A stretch of 64,000 bases of DNA from Psychrobacillus sp042944905 (GCF_042944905.1 NZ_CP168496.1:1984001-2048000), one strand, 5' to 3'; shown: positions 18,085 to 27,607, counted from the first letter of the stretch. Made by a program: numbers and translations. The notes: generated from the sequence alone by a model not told the origin.

Positions 18085-18136
18085 AGAAAGCACCCCCTAA
18101 AATTGATACGTTGATCGTACCAGGGAGGTGCTTCAT
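18085..18136 (-). terminator. Terminator downstream of rlmCD
   Basis: AAAGCACCCCCT and AGGGAGGTGCTT form an 11-12 bp stem with a 23-base loop region. On the minus strand it lies 33 bases after the rlmCD stop and is followed by TTCTTAATG. Confidence 0.6.
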
Positions 18137-18168
18137 TTGGATATGCGTTGTTTGATTGGGGGCTTTCT

Positions 18169-19563
18169 TTATTTCTCTAACTCCAACCAAGCCACACACT
18201 CCACATGCACAGTATGCGGGAACAAGTCGACAGGTTGCACGGTTTGAAGCGTGTAGCCGAATGGCAGCAATTCAGCTACATCCGTTGCAAATGTGTCAGG
18301 ACTGCATGATACATAGATGATCCGTTTTGGTTTGGAGCGTCCAATGCGACGCATCACTTTCCCGCCAGCTCCGCCACGTGGTGGGTCTATCAACAGAATA
18401 TCAGCGAATCCGAAATGATCATGCATCTCATCTAGTCCCCTACGTGCATCACGGGCAAGGAATGTCGTGTTATGCAAATCATTATCGATGGCATTGCGTT
18501 TTGCGGATTCAATCGATGTCTCTACAATCTCGATTCCCGCCAATTCCTTCACACGTGCAGCGAACGGTAATGAGAAGGTACCGACACCACAAAACAGGTC
18601 GATCATTTTCTCGTCTTCCTTTGGTTTCCCCATTTCCAACGCAAGGTCCACAAGCTTTTGGGCTTGTTTTGGATTCGTCTGGAAGAATGTATCGAACCAA
18701 AGACGATAGCGATAGCTTGCCATTTCATCATAAATAAAATCACGCCCCGCTAACAGATGCGTATCTTCAGATTGTGCCCGATCCGCCCAGTCTGTGTTGA
18801 CAAGCCAAAGAAGGCTTTTCACATTCGGGAACTTCTTCGTGATCCGCTCGACAAGATTTTCAACTGCAGACACCAATTCACCGTCAGGCGTTTTCGTAGC
18901 GAACAATGCCAACATCATTTCGCCGGTCGCAAACGATTCCCGCACCATCAAATGACGAAGAAGTCCATCATGTGCATCTTTGTCATAACCTTTAAGGCCG
19001 AACTCTTTTACCCATTCGCCGACTTCCAACATGCCATCGACCATATTCTGGCCAGCAATCAGACACGTTTCCAGTGGGATTATCTTGCGGAAATTCCCTT
19101 GTTCATGCAGTCCAATATCCCCTTCAGGCGAAAACGTGAACTCCATCTTATTACGGTAATGCCAAGGGTCGTCCATGCCGATCGTATCCAGTACCAGTTC
19201 AGAATCTAATCCTTCACGTTTCAATGCGTTCTTCACTTGCTCGGTCTTATGCTTCAATTGACCTTCATACGTCCAGTGTTGCCATACACAACCTCCGCAA
19301 AGCTCAAAATGAGGACAAGGCGCATCCGTCCGCTCGGGGCTTGCGGCTAGAATCTCTATAGGCATTGCTTTTCTTCTTCGCTTATCGGGATGATCGACGA
19401 CGACTTGCACTGACTCCCCTTTGAGCGTATGTGGAATCGTCAGCTTCAGTTTTCTAGGTTTGAAACCTTTATCATTCTCAAACCAAATCACAGCTTGTCC
19501 ATTGCCTTTATAATCTATATGGTCAATTTCTACGACGAACGTTTCATCTTTTATAATAGTCAA
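18169..19563 (-). CDS. rlmCD: 23S rRNA (uracil-5)-methyltransferase RlmCD/RlmD type
   Basis: The 464-residue TrmA-family enzyme has three parts: an N-terminal TRAM domain (about residues 1-70), a 4Fe-4S cluster motif C83-x5-C89-GG-C92 with a further Cys near 168, and a SAM-dependent Rossmann domain. That domain carries DLFCGVGTFSLP, LIDPPRGGAG and the catalytic IYVSCSPDTF. In Bacillus a single enzyme (YefA) methylates U747 and U1939 of 23S rRNA, and Gram-negatives split this between RlmC and RlmD. The assignment to both sites is by family. It is monocistronic with a terminator after it. Confidence 0.88.
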   Translation of the reverse strand: MTIIKDETFVVEIDHIDYKGNGQAVIWFENDKGFKPRKLKLTIPHTLKGESVQVVVDHPDKRRRKAMPIEILAASPERTDAPCPHFELCGGCVWQHWTYEGQLKHKTEQVKNALKREGLDSELVLDTIGMDDPWHYRNKMEFTFSPEGDIGLHEQGNFRKIIPLETCLIAGQNMVDGMLEVGEWVKEFGLKGYDKDAHDGLLRHLMVRESFATGEMMLALFATKTPDGELVSAVENLVERITKKFPNVKSLLWLVNTDWADRAQSEDTHLLAGRDFIYDEMASYRYRLWFDTFFQTNPKQAQKLVDLALEMGKPKEDEKMIDLFCGVGTFSLPFAARVKELAGIEIVETSIESAKRNAIDNDLHNTTFLARDARRGLDEMHDHFGFADILLIDPPRGGAGGKVMRRIGRSKPKRIIYVSCSPDTFATDVAELLPFGYTLQTVQPVDLFPHTVHVECVAWLELEK

Positions 19564-19840
19564 GGAATGATTCCCCTTTCAATAGTCAATTCATGTATTG
19601 AAGGATTATTTCCACAATGCTTGTATACCTCTTCAAAACAGACATACTTGTCATTATAGCAAAAATGGGCCTGCATAAACATGGATTTTTTACAAATTCA
19701 ACAACATGTAGTGTGATGAATGACAGTCGTTCACACAATTAATTCTGTCATCAAACGCAAAGAAATGATACTATGTATGATGGAAAAGAACTTGGCAATA
19801 GCTAAAATCGTTTTTATATGTTGCAACAGGAGGAGATCAA

Positions 19841-20818
19841 ATGAGTAACGAACATAATTTTTGGCTTGATTTACCGAAGCCGTTTTTTATATTAGCACCA
19901 ATGGAAGATGTCACAGATGTTGTATTTCGTCACGTAGTTAGTGAAGCTGCAAAACCCGACGTATTTTTCACGGAATTCACAAATACAGAAAGTTATTGTC
20001 ACCCTAAAGGAAGAGACAGTGTACGTGGTCGGTTAATGTTCACAGAAGATGAGCAACCGATTGTCGCTCATATTTGGGGCAATAAACCAGCATTTTTTGA
20101 ACAGATGAGTATTGATATGAAAAAACTTGGTTTTCGTGGTATCGATTTAAACATGGGATGCCCAGTACAAAACGTCGCAGCCAATGGAAAAGGTGCTGGA
20201 TTAATACACCATCCTGAAGTTGCAGCAGAAATTATTCAAGCAGCAAAAGCAGGTGGATTACCAGTTAGTGTTAAAACAAGATTGGGTTACACGAATATTG
20301 ACGAGTGGCGCGATTGGTTAGGCCATATATTGAAACAAGATATTGCGAATCTTTCCATTCATCTACGTACAAGAAAAGAGATGAGTAAAGTAGATGCACA
20401 CTGGGAACTAATCCCTGAAATAAAAAAATTACGAGATGAAATTGCTCCAAATACATTGTTAACCATTAATGGAGATATTCCTGACCGCGCAACTGGATTA
20501 AAATTAGTAGAACAATACGGCGTTGATGGTGTCATGATTGGCCGCGGCATTTTTACCAATCCGTTTGCTTTTGAAAAAGAACCAAAAGAACATAGCGTGA
20601 AGGATTTTCTCAATTTACTATTTTTACAGTTGGATCTTCACGATAAATATTCAACAGAAACCGAACCACGTCCATTTAAACCACTCCTTCGCTTTTTCAA
20701 GATTTATATTCGTGGATTTAAAGGCGCAGCCGAACTAAGAAACCAATTAATGGATACTACGTCTACAGATGAAGTACGTCGTTTAGTAAAACATGTATTA
20801 GATACAGAATTAGATTGA
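19841..20818 (+). CDS. dus: tRNA-dihydrouridine synthase
   Basis: This 325-residue FMN-dependent TIM-barrel enzyme reduces specific uridines in tRNA D-loops with NADPH. It carries the Dus start APMEDVTD, the flavin-site strand IVAHIWG, the active-site IDLNMGCPVQN with catalytic C107, VSVKTRLGY, and the FMN-phosphate loop VMIGRGIF. The C-terminal helical domain is present. Bacillus has two Dus proteins and I cannot say which tRNA position this one serves. RBS AGGAGGAG precedes the ATG. A terminator follows directly. Confidence 0.92.
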   Translation: MSNEHNFWLDLPKPFFILAPMEDVTDVVFRHVVSEAAKPDVFFTEFTNTESYCHPKGRDSVRGRLMFTEDEQPIVAHIWGNKPAFFEQMSIDMKKLGFRGIDLNMGCPVQNVAANGKGAGLIHHPEVAAEIIQAAKAGGLPVSVKTRLGYTNIDEWRDWLGHILKQDIANLSIHLRTRKEMSKVDAHWELIPEIKKLRDEIAPNTLLTINGDIPDRATGLKLVEQYGVDGVMIGRGIFTNPFAFEKEPKEHSVKDFLNLLFLQLDLHDKYSTETEPRPFKPLLRFFKIYIRGFKGAAELRNQLMDTTSTDEVRRLVKHVLDTELD

Positions 20819-20841
20819 GGCATACCTACCTATGCATGATT

Positions 20842-20873
20842 AAAAAGACTTGTTTTAACAGCAAGTCTTTTTA
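20842..20873 (+). terminator. Rho-independent terminator after dus
   Basis: AAAAAGACTTG and CAAGTCTTTTT form a perfect 11-bp stem whose right arm ends in T5. Confidence 0.8.
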
Positions 20874-21213
20874 AGGAATTATAGTTTTATTCTAAATAGA
20901 ACTCTCGAATAGCAATAATGTCTGCTGTTGTTAGTTTATACACTTTTAAAAAGTACTCTTCGTATGTACCGTACATAGAAATGTTGTTTCCTTATAATTT
21001 GATTTCCCAAATACTTCCTCCTGACTTTAGTCAACAATTTCAGGTGTTATCAGCAGGATTTGTTTCAGGTATAAATGTGCTTCATTACATGGACAATATT
21101 TCGTTAATCTTGTATGGTGCCTGTATTGGTGCAAATGACTAAGTATTTTTTATTAGTCAAAATGAAGTATTCTGTTATAATGAGTTTTGGAATATAATTT
21201 AATAGTTAGAATT

Positions 21214-21376
21214 GTAGGGGGACCGGTGTTGCCGGTTGAGATTACATCCTTAAGATGCGCGACTCTTAGAACCTGATCTGGTTGATACCAGCGGAGGGAA
21301 CATATTCTTGAACAATTGATACAATTGATATTGTTTGCATATATGCGCCCTGGGTTCTCCCCTAGGGCGCTTTTAT
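21214..21376 (+). promoter_or_regulatory. TPP riboswitch (THI box) with terminator
   Basis: The aptamer covers about 21214-21302. It has GGGGGACCGGTG near the start, the GTTGAGATTACA variant of CTGAGA, and the highly conserved ACCTGATCTGGTTGATACCAGCGGAGGGAA split across its 3' half (ACCTGATCTGG at about 21271, then ACCAGCGGAGGGAA). An expression platform follows: GCGCCCTGGG (21345-21354) and CCCCTAGGGCGC (21359-21370), then TTTTATT. TPP binding should therefore cause premature termination and shut off the thi genes downstream when thiamine is sufficient. Confidence 0.95.
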
Positions 21377-21398
21377 TATGTACATTGGAGGAATAGGA

Positions 21399-22394
21399 AT
21401 GAAAAAATGGTTAATCGTATTCTGTTCGACATTAATGATTGCTGGTTGTAGTAATTCAGAATCAGCATCCAAAACGAAAAATAAAGACACACACGCTCTG
21501 AAAAAAGTATCTGTCGTACTTGATTGGACACCAAACACGAATCATACCGGATTATACGTGGCAAACGAAAAGGGTTATTTTAAAGAAGAAGGATTAGATG
21601 TGAGCATCATTTTGCCAGGTGAAGCTGGGGCTGATCAGCTTGTTGCTTCAGGTAAATCCGAGTTTGGAGTAAGCTATCAGGAATCGATCACACAAGCACG
21701 GATACAAGAGGTTCCTCTTGTTTCGATTGCAGCCATTATTCAACACAATACATCTGGTTTTGCTTCACCAGCTGGTAAGAACATTGTTACACCAAAAGAC
21801 TTTGTAGGTAAAACATACGGGGGCTGGGGCTCACCTGTTGAAAAATCTGTTATTTCTTCTTTAATGAATAAAGAAAATGCCGATGTGAATAAAGTTTCTA
21901 TTGTTAATATGGGAGATACTGATTTCTTTACAGCTGTGAAACGAGATATCGATTTCGCATGGATTTATTATGGTTGGACTGGTGTAGAGTCAGAGCTGCG
22001 TGGAGAAAAGCTCAATATGGTATACCTAACAGACTACTCTGATAAACTCGATTATTACACGCCAGTTCTGGCAACTAACGAAAACATGATAAATGAAAAC
22101 CCAGATACAGTAAAAGCCTTTGTGAAAGCTGTTTCTAAGGGGTATGAATTTGCTATTCAACATCCATCCGATGCTGCGGACATTTTAATAAAAGCAGTGC
22201 CTGACTTGGATACAAAGCTTGTTAAAAAAAGTCAAGAATGGCTAGCCTCTAAATATCAAGACGATGCACCAAGATGGGGCGAGCAAAAACAAGAAGTATG
22301 GGAAAATTATGCTTCATGGATGTTTGACAATGGGCTGCTTGAAAAACAGCTTGATGCCCAAAAAGCATTTACAAATAATTTTTTACCACAATAG
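21399..22394 (+). CDS. thiY: ThiY-type pyrimidine-precursor binding lipoprotein
   Basis: The start is ATG 21399 behind GGAGGAATAGGA, giving 331 residues. A lipoprotein signal ends at the lipobox IAGC with C17. The mature part is an NMT1/THI5-like periplasmic-binding fold: VVLDWTPNTNHTGLYVANEKG is the hallmark opening (shown here only as a family signature), and YGGWGSPVEK follows. In Bacillus ThiY binds the thiamine breakdown product formylaminopyrimidine for import by ThiXZ. The riboswitch and adjacent permease and ATPase genes support this. Exact ligand is by homology. Confidence 0.88.
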   Translation: MKKWLIVFCSTLMIAGCSNSESASKTKNKDTHALKKVSVVLDWTPNTNHTGLYVANEKGYFKEEGLDVSIILPGEAGADQLVASGKSEFGVSYQESITQARIQEVPLVSIAAIIQHNTSGFASPAGKNIVTPKDFVGKTYGGWGSPVEKSVISSLMNKENADVNKVSIVNMGDTDFFTAVKRDIDFAWIYYGWTGVESELRGEKLNMVYLTDYSDKLDYYTPVLATNENMINENPDTVKAFVKAVSKGYEFAIQHPSDAADILIKAVPDLDTKLVKKSQEWLASKYQDDAPRWGEQKQEVWENYASWMFDNGLLEKQLDAQKAFTNNFLPQ

Positions 22395-22406
22395 GGGGAT
22401 TATAAA

Positions 22407-22697
22407 ATGACAAATTCACTGATTAGCATTCAAATCATACCAAAAACAAAAAATGGAGAAAATGTAATTCCATATGTAGATGAAGCAATCCGAGTGATTC
22501 AAGAGTCCGGGGTAAAATATGAGGTACATCCTCTTGAAACAACTATGGAAGGAGATTTACAGCAATTACTGCAGGTTATCACGAAAATGAACGATCGCAT
22601 GATTGAGATGGGAAGCAGTAACGTTATCTCACAAATAAAAGTATTGTACCAGCCATCAGGCATCTCTATGAATCAGCTTACGGAGAAATATAGATAA
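22407..22697 (+). CDS. Thiamine-binding protein, MTH1187/YkoF-like family
   Basis: This 96-residue protein has the MTH1187-type ferredoxin-like fold: an opening strand ISIQIIPKT, a helix with PYVDEAIRVIQESG, the strand YEVHPLETTMEGDLQQLL, and a closing helix. Family members (PF01910-type) bind thiamine or pyrimidine moieties. It sits between thiY and thiX, under the riboswitch, and its stop TAA overlaps the thiX start (TAATG). A role in buffering or handing over the imported pyrimidine is an inference. Confidence 0.82.
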   Translation: MTNSLISIQIIPKTKNGENVIPYVDEAIRVIQESGVKYEVHPLETTMEGDLQQLLQVITKMNDRMIEMGSSNVISQIKVLYQPSGISMNQLTEKYR

Positions 22698-23458
22698 TGA
22701 TGAAAATTGTATCGAAAGGGTGGAAACCATTAATGGTTCTCCTCCTTTTATTCATTGTATGGGAAACCATTGTGATTAAAAATCGAATTCCCAATTGGCT
22801 TTTACCCACTCCGACAAAAATATTTTATGAGGGATTCGATGGTTGGTCTAATTTCTACCCACAATTATTATCAACGATCAACCTCTCCTTACTCGGATTT
22901 GCATTAGGTTTACTAATCGGTTTACTTACAGCAGTACTTTTACACTTACTCCCTTTCATTCGGGAATCAATTTATCCGTTGCTAATCATATCACAAAACA
23001 TTCCAATTATTGTCTTGGCTCCTCTTTTAGTGATTTGGTTTGGCTTTGGATTATTACCAAAAATGATCGTCATCACGCTCGTTTGCTTTTTTCCAATCAC
23101 CGTTGCCGCGTTAGATGGATTTAAGCAAACTTCCAATGAGTTGAAGCATTACATGATTATGGCAGGAGCCTCGAAGAAGCAATTATTTTGGAAGCTGGAG
23201 CTTCCCTATGCCCTTCCTTCCCTATTTTCAGGTTTAAAAATATCCGCAACCTATAGTGTCATGGGTGCAGTTATTTCTGAATGGCTTGGAGCGAAAGATG
23301 GAATCGGTGTTTATATGACCCTTGCTTCCTCCTCCTTCCGAACAGATAGAGTATTTGTGGCTATATTTGCAATTGTGGCATTAAGTTTATTATTCTTTTC
23401 TATAATCGTTCTTATTGAGCGTCGGCTCGTTCGGTGGCAGTTGAAAGGGGAGAAATAG
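22697..23458 (+). CDS. thiX: ThiX-type ABC transporter permease
   Basis: This 253-residue permease has about six membrane helices and the SsuC/TauC-type cytoplasmic loop, seen as YMIMAGASKKQLFWKLELPY followed by ALPSLFSGLK (EAA-like motif). It couples to the ThiZ ATPase and the ThiY binding protein for pyrimidine-precursor import. Two ATGs are adjacent (22697 and 22700), the first overlapping the previous stop, consistent with translational coupling. Confidence 0.88.
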   Translation: MMKIVSKGWKPLMVLLLLFIVWETIVIKNRIPNWLLPTPTKIFYEGFDGWSNFYPQLLSTINLSLLGFALGLLIGLLTAVLLHLLPFIRESIYPLLIISQNIPIIVLAPLLVIWFGFGLLPKMIVITLVCFFPITVAALDGFKQTSNELKHYMIMAGASKKQLFWKLELPYALPSLFSGLKISATYSVMGAVISEWLGAKDGIGVYMTLASSSFRTDRVFVAIFAIVALSLLFFSIIVLIERRLVRWQLKGEK

Positions 23459-23460
23459 AA

Positions 23461-24201
23461 GTGAGTCATCTTACTGTTTCGAATATCTCTAAGCAATTTG
23501 ACAAAAATGATGTGATCAAAAATCTCACGTTCACAATTGAAAAGAATGAGTTTGTTTCGATTATAGGTCCATCAGGTAGTGGGAAAAGTACTATTTTTAG
23601 TCTTATCGGAGGAATTCTCTCACCAGATAACGGAACCATTCACTTATATCATCAAGCCATTAACGGAAAACGGGGGTTTATTAGCTATATGCCACAAACC
23701 CCTTCTCTCCTTCCATGGAGAACGATTCTTGAAAATGTATTGTTAGGACAAGAACTTCAAGGAAAAAAAGAAAAAGAAGCAGCATTAGAAATGATCGATA
23801 TCGCTGGATTAACGGGTTATGAAAATGCGTATCCCCATGAATTATCAGGTGGTATGAAACAAAGGGCTTCCTTTATTCGAGCATTATTAAGTCCACAATC
23901 CATCATTTGCTTGGACGAACCTTTTTCTGCCTTAGATGAATTAACACGGCTTGATATGCAAAAATGGCTTTTATCGATTTGGGAAGAACATCGAAGAACC
24001 ATCCTTTTTGTAACCCATAATATTGAAGAAGCATTATTTTTATCTGACCGAATTATTGTATTATCCTATAAACCTTCTCAGGTCTCAGCCGAATTTCACG
24101 TTCCTTTTTCACGTCCAAGACAGGAAAGTCTATTTTTAGAAGATGAGTTCTTAGAATGGAAAAGGAAAATTTACTATTCTCTCAAAAAAACAGGAGAGTG
24201 A
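23461..24201 (+). CDS. thiZ: ThiZ-type ABC transporter ATPase
   Basis: GTG at 23461 is preferred as start: AAAGGGGAG lies upstream within the end of thiX, and an earlier in-frame GTG at 23434 would overlap thiX. The 246-residue protein has Walker A GPSGSGKS (36-43), a Q-loop in YMPQTPS, the signature LSGGMKQR, Walker B ICLDEPFSALDE and the switch histidine in FVTHNIEEA. It energises the thiamine-precursor importer. It is the fourth gene behind the TPP riboswitch. Confidence 0.88.
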   Translation: MSHLTVSNISKQFDKNDVIKNLTFTIEKNEFVSIIGPSGSGKSTIFSLIGGILSPDNGTIHLYHQAINGKRGFISYMPQTPSLLPWRTILENVLLGQELQGKKEKEAALEMIDIAGLTGYENAYPHELSGGMKQRASFIRALLSPQSIICLDEPFSALDELTRLDMQKWLLSIWEEHRRTILFVTHNIEEALFLSDRIIVLSYKPSQVSAEFHVPFSRPRQESLFLEDEFLEWKRKIYYSLKKTGE

Positions 24202-24206
24202 TTAAT

Positions 24207-24980
24207 TTGCTAAAAATAATTGATGCACATATACACCTAGATCATTATAACAATCAAGAAATAAAGGATATCATTGAAAGGGACTCATCTTTAGAAGCAC
24301 TAATATCCGTTTCGTTTGATTTGGACTCAAGTAAAAAAAATAGAGAGCTTGCGAAAATTTACTCCCAGGTGAAGCCTGCTTTCGGCTATCATCCTGAGCA
24401 AACCCCCCCTACTGATAAACAAATGGATGAACTTTTCAGTTGGATAAAGAGCAATCAAAGCGACATGGTTGCAGTTGGTGAAGTAGGACTGCCATATTAT
24501 TTAAGAAAAGAACAAAAACTAACGACACTTCAACACAGCCAGTACATTGACCTATTAGAAGCATTTATTAAACTGAGTAAGGAATTAGAAAAACCTATCA
24601 TCCTTCATGCTGTTTATGAAGATGCACCAATCGTTTGTGACCTTTTGGAGAAATACTCTGTTTCAAAAGCCCATTTTCATTGGTTCAAAGGTGATTCTAA
24701 AACAATCCAGCGAATGGCAGAAAACGGGTACTATATTTCGGTCACTCCCGATGTTCTGTATGAGGAGGAAATTCAACAGCTCGTTCAATCCTATCCACTT
24801 CAGCAAATCATGGTCGAAACAGATGGTCCATGGCCTTTTGAAGGACCTTTTACCGGAAAGATGACTCATCCATCCATGATGAAAGAATCTATTAAAACGA
24901 TAGCCGAAATAAAAAAGCTTCCAATTGATGAGATTTATCTGGACGTTTTATATAATGCTAAATCATTCTTTTTTATTTAA
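24207..24980 (+). CDS. TatD-family metal-dependent hydrolase
   Basis: TTG at 24207 is the likely start, eight bases after AGGAGAG. Upstream codons overlap thiZ. The 257-residue TIM-barrel protein keeps every TatD metal ligand: HIH (residues 8-10), E in VAVGEVGLP, H in ILHAVYED, H in AHFHWFKG and D in VETDGPWPF. TatD proteins are metal-dependent nucleases or deoxyribonuclease-like hydrolases. Its place at the end of the riboswitch-controlled thi operon suggests that this one may act on a thiamine-related amide or phosphoester, which is inference only. Confidence 0.8.
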   Translation: MLKIIDAHIHLDHYNNQEIKDIIERDSSLEALISVSFDLDSSKKNRELAKIYSQVKPAFGYHPEQTPPTDKQMDELFSWIKSNQSDMVAVGEVGLPYYLRKEQKLTTLQHSQYIDLLEAFIKLSKELEKPIILHAVYEDAPIVCDLLEKYSVSKAHFHWFKGDSKTIQRMAENGYYISVTPDVLYEEEIQQLVQSYPLQQIMVETDGPWPFEGPFTGKMTHPSMMKESIKTIAEIKKLPIDEIYLDVLYNAKSFFFI

Positions 24981-25084
24981 TAAAAAAAATTAGATTGATT
25001 AAGAAAATGCCATCATTATTAAATTCAAATGATTTTTTTCGTCTTTAAAACTTTTCCCCTGCCTGTAGCCTTTTCAATAATTAC

Positions 25085-25120
25085 GAGACACCCCAATAAT
25101 TTGCGGGTGTCTTTATAATT
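25085..25120 (+). terminator. Rho-independent terminator downstream of the thi operon
   Basis: GAGACACCC (25085-25093) pairs with GGGTGTCTT (25105-25113) and TATAATTT follows. It lies about 105 bases after the TatD-type gene. Confidence 0.6.
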
Positions 25121-25131
25121 TGCTTGCTTAT

Positions 25132-25213
25132 TTAAAAAGGAAAATCATTGCCGTTCTTATCGTGAACAATAAACGCTTCTTTAAAACCGAATTTAACCTA
25201 CACAATTGTTGTG
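25132..25213 (-). pseudogene. C-terminal coding remnant ending HDKNGNDFPF
   Basis: On the minus strand, after an in-frame stop, about 21 codons read VKFGFKEAFIVHDKNGNDFP plus F and a stop. The tail resembles the end of the partial gene at the right window edge (IVQDKNGNELPF), and the flanking DNA is similar too. It has no start or upstream body, so it is a fragment of a gene family present elsewhere in this genome. Confidence 0.35.
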
Positions 25214-25430
25214 AAAATACGTATATAGATATCTTTTATATTAATATTATTTTCTGTATCATCATATAACCCATATTGCTAAATTTTTCCTAATAACAAT
25301 AGTGAAATCAAAAGGCATTATCACAAGCATATCCTGAAAAGAAATGTCTGCAATAATGTCCATATCGAATTCGGCCTTGATACAATTTATTTTTTATTCT
25401 CATTTTATAAGACTATATTATAAAAGCTCT

Positions 25431-27014
25431 TTATGATTGCCTTGTAATCGCAACTACGGATGGCCTTGGAATATCGCCAAATGGCCACCTGCTAGTGGGA
25501 TTATTAACATCAACACTCTCTTCACCCGGATGCTGGACTGACATAAAAAGTGTTTCACCATCAGGAGCTAGCCATGTCCCAGTTAACTCCGCCTGAACTG
25601 GCGCAGATGCAAATTGCATTGCTTTACCACGATAAGGCCCCTCTGTTGGAATCATATATAAGCCGTTGTTACGGAATGGTCTATACGCTCCTTTATTGAT
25701 CTTATCGGAAGCGATATCTGTACAGACCCATAAATTCCCTACTTGGTCAAACATCAAGTTATCTGGACAGGCAAAACCACTTTGCGGACCTCCAGCTATG
25801 AAAATTTCATATGCAAACGAGGTACTCTCATGGTTATTGTTTTCTGGGAACATTCGAAATATCTGCCCGTAATAGTTTCCGTGCGCTATATTATTTGTAA
25901 AAGCAATAAAAACGGAGCCATCCCGTGGATGAATTTCAATATCCTCGGGACGATCCAAAGGAGTTCCACCTATAAGCTTTGCAGCATCTCGCGTGTTGAC
26001 CAACACCTCCCCCTGTGTTTTGAATTTCTCTCTTAACTTAGGTGTTTTATTAAGATCAAGAGGAATCCACTTATTTGCCCCCATATCCGCCACAAATAAT
26101 GTTCCATTTTCAAGAAGACTACTATTTCGCTTCCCTAGTTCGGGATTATAGACGTCATCACTTACAAATTTGTAAATGCACTGTTCATTGGTATCATCCC
26201 CACTGTAAACAACAATCCGGCCAGATTCCCCAAGTGTCATCACTGCATTCTCATGCGCAAACCTACCGAGCATTGAATGTTTTTTTGGGGTCGACTTAGG
26301 ATCATAAGGGTCGATTTCAACCACCCATCCGTAATGAGTAGGATTTAACGCTGGAACTCCTGTCGTTTCCGACCAATCCTGCACTATTTCCGCATAATTC
26401 TCTTCTCCAGAAAAAGCCGTATTCCAAAGTGTTTTTCCACCCGAACAGTTGGCAAATGTCCCGATGACTTGAGTTACCCCACCTACTGCTCCATCCCCTT
26501 TGGCAGGACCCGTTAAATCGATTGGCGTATTGGCAGTAATTCTTCGATTATACGGAGAACCTTTGACTATTGACCATATACCATCTATTCCTTTACGGAT
26601 GTGAATGACGGATCCGCCAAGGTTATATTTTTCCACAGCAATTTGCTGCGGTGTCCTTTTTGCGCCGTCAGGTTCTTCCTTGTATCCACTGACAAAAATA
26701 CTAAGATTTCCAATGTACTCATGATTGACCCAAAGGAGACCTTCATTTGGGTCACTTCCAAAATAACAATTGAAATCATTATTAAATCCGAATCTTTCAC
26801 CATTCCCTAAATCCTGTCCCCAAGTCGCTACAATATCGTACTTGTAGCCTATAGGTAGAATAAGCTGATCCAGAGAGGAATGTCCGATTGGACTAAACTG
26901 TGAGAACCTGGTCCCATAAGGCTTTCTTAAACCCTGTACCTGCGAAACGTAAGGATAATGTTCATACATATTCCTGACATACTGTTGATAATAGGGTTTG
27001 TAATAATATGTCAA
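25431..27014 (-). CDS. PhoX-like (DUF839) beta-propeller phosphatase family protein
   Basis: The 527-residue protein matches the PhoX/DUF839 family. It has the opening PIGYKYDIVATWGQ, the FGFNNDFNCYFG and LLWVNHEYIG strands, GRFAHENAVMT, YSGDDTNEQCIYKFVSD, and a C-terminal GTWLAPDGETLFMSVQHPGE. PhoX enzymes are Ca2+- and Fe-dependent alkaline phosphatases, normally exported by Tat. Here there is no twin-arginine signal peptide, only a tyrosine-rich N-terminus (YYYKPYYQQY). The protein is therefore predicted to be cytoplasmic or attached to another structure such as the spore surface. Phosphatase activity is inferred. Confidence 0.8.
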   Translation of the reverse strand: MTYYYKPYYQQYVRNMYEHYPYVSQVQGLRKPYGTRFSQFSPIGHSSLDQLILPIGYKYDIVATWGQDLGNGERFGFNNDFNCYFGSDPNEGLLWVNHEYIGNLSIFVSGYKEEPDGAKRTPQQIAVEKYNLGGSVIHIRKGIDGIWSIVKGSPYNRRITANTPIDLTGPAKGDGAVGGVTQVIGTFANCSGGKTLWNTAFSGEENYAEIVQDWSETTGVPALNPTHYGWVVEIDPYDPKSTPKKHSMLGRFAHENAVMTLGESGRIVVYSGDDTNEQCIYKFVSDDVYNPELGKRNSSLLENGTLFVADMGANKWIPLDLNKTPKLREKFKTQGEVLVNTRDAAKLIGGTPLDRPEDIEIHPRDGSVFIAFTNNIAHGNYYGQIFRMFPENNNHESTSFAYEIFIAGGPQSGFACPDNLMFDQVGNLWVCTDIASDKINKGAYRPFRNNGLYMIPTEGPYRGKAMQFASAPVQAELTGTWLAPDGETLFMSVQHPGEESVDVNNPTSRWPFGDIPRPSVVAITRQS

Positions 27015-27607
27015 AACAAAACTCCCTTTCTCAAAATACTTATAAGTAATCGATTATATATATGAACTACGACAAAAATTTATTTCTTAAAACCAAATTC
27101 TGATTTTAAAATTGGGGGTATGCTGAATGAGTATCTATTATCTTAAATGTTTTAGAAAACGCCACTCATTTATTTCTCTATTAACGAAGGATCTTAGAAT
27201 GGCATTTAATCGGTAAATGATTATTATAGACTCTGAGCACCCTTTACAATTCTATAGCTTTTTTGAAATACGCCCGCACTCACATTATTATTAACCATGT
27301 GAGTGCGTGTTCCATTTATAACACACATAATCTTTCTGGTTTCCGAACATGTGATATTCAAACTTAATCATCTTAAGAATAGACTTTTTTCTTCTGCAAA
27401 CTTGGATGATTTGCGACCCCCACCTCGACAAGTTGGAGGTCGCTGGTTCTTCTTTAAAAGTCTGTAAACGTTGATAGATCAATGTTTACCTTTCTCCTTT
27501 TAGAAATATGAACAATTTACAATTTCATTAAAGAATTGCAAAGAACTAATCATTTTGAATAAGTCCATCTATACTGAGCACATTAAACTCTAGGAGGTGA
27601 CGATATC
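27015..27607. other. Intergenic stretch with hairpins, no gene seen
   Basis: No supported gene. A perfect 10-bp hairpin, GCACTCACAT with ATGTGAGTGC, lies at about 27275-27305, and a GCGACC/GGTCGC stem lies at about 27413-27443. The right end should contain the promoter for the small gene at 27608. Confidence 0.5.

Noticed and set aside
18327..19209. Several plus-strand frames of 80-150 codons opposite rlmCD
   Set aside because: They lie wholly within the methyltransferase gene on the other strand. The translations have no recognisable domain and no ribosome sites.
20918..21142. A 74-codon plus-strand frame between dus and the TPP riboswitch
   Set aside because: Possibly a fragment of a membrane protein, but it has no ribosome site and matches no family I recognise. 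It is too weak to annotate.
27291..27482. A 63-codon minus-strand frame near the hairpins
   Set aside because: It overlaps two stable hairpins, has no ribosome site and an unlikely composition. I treat the region as non-coding.
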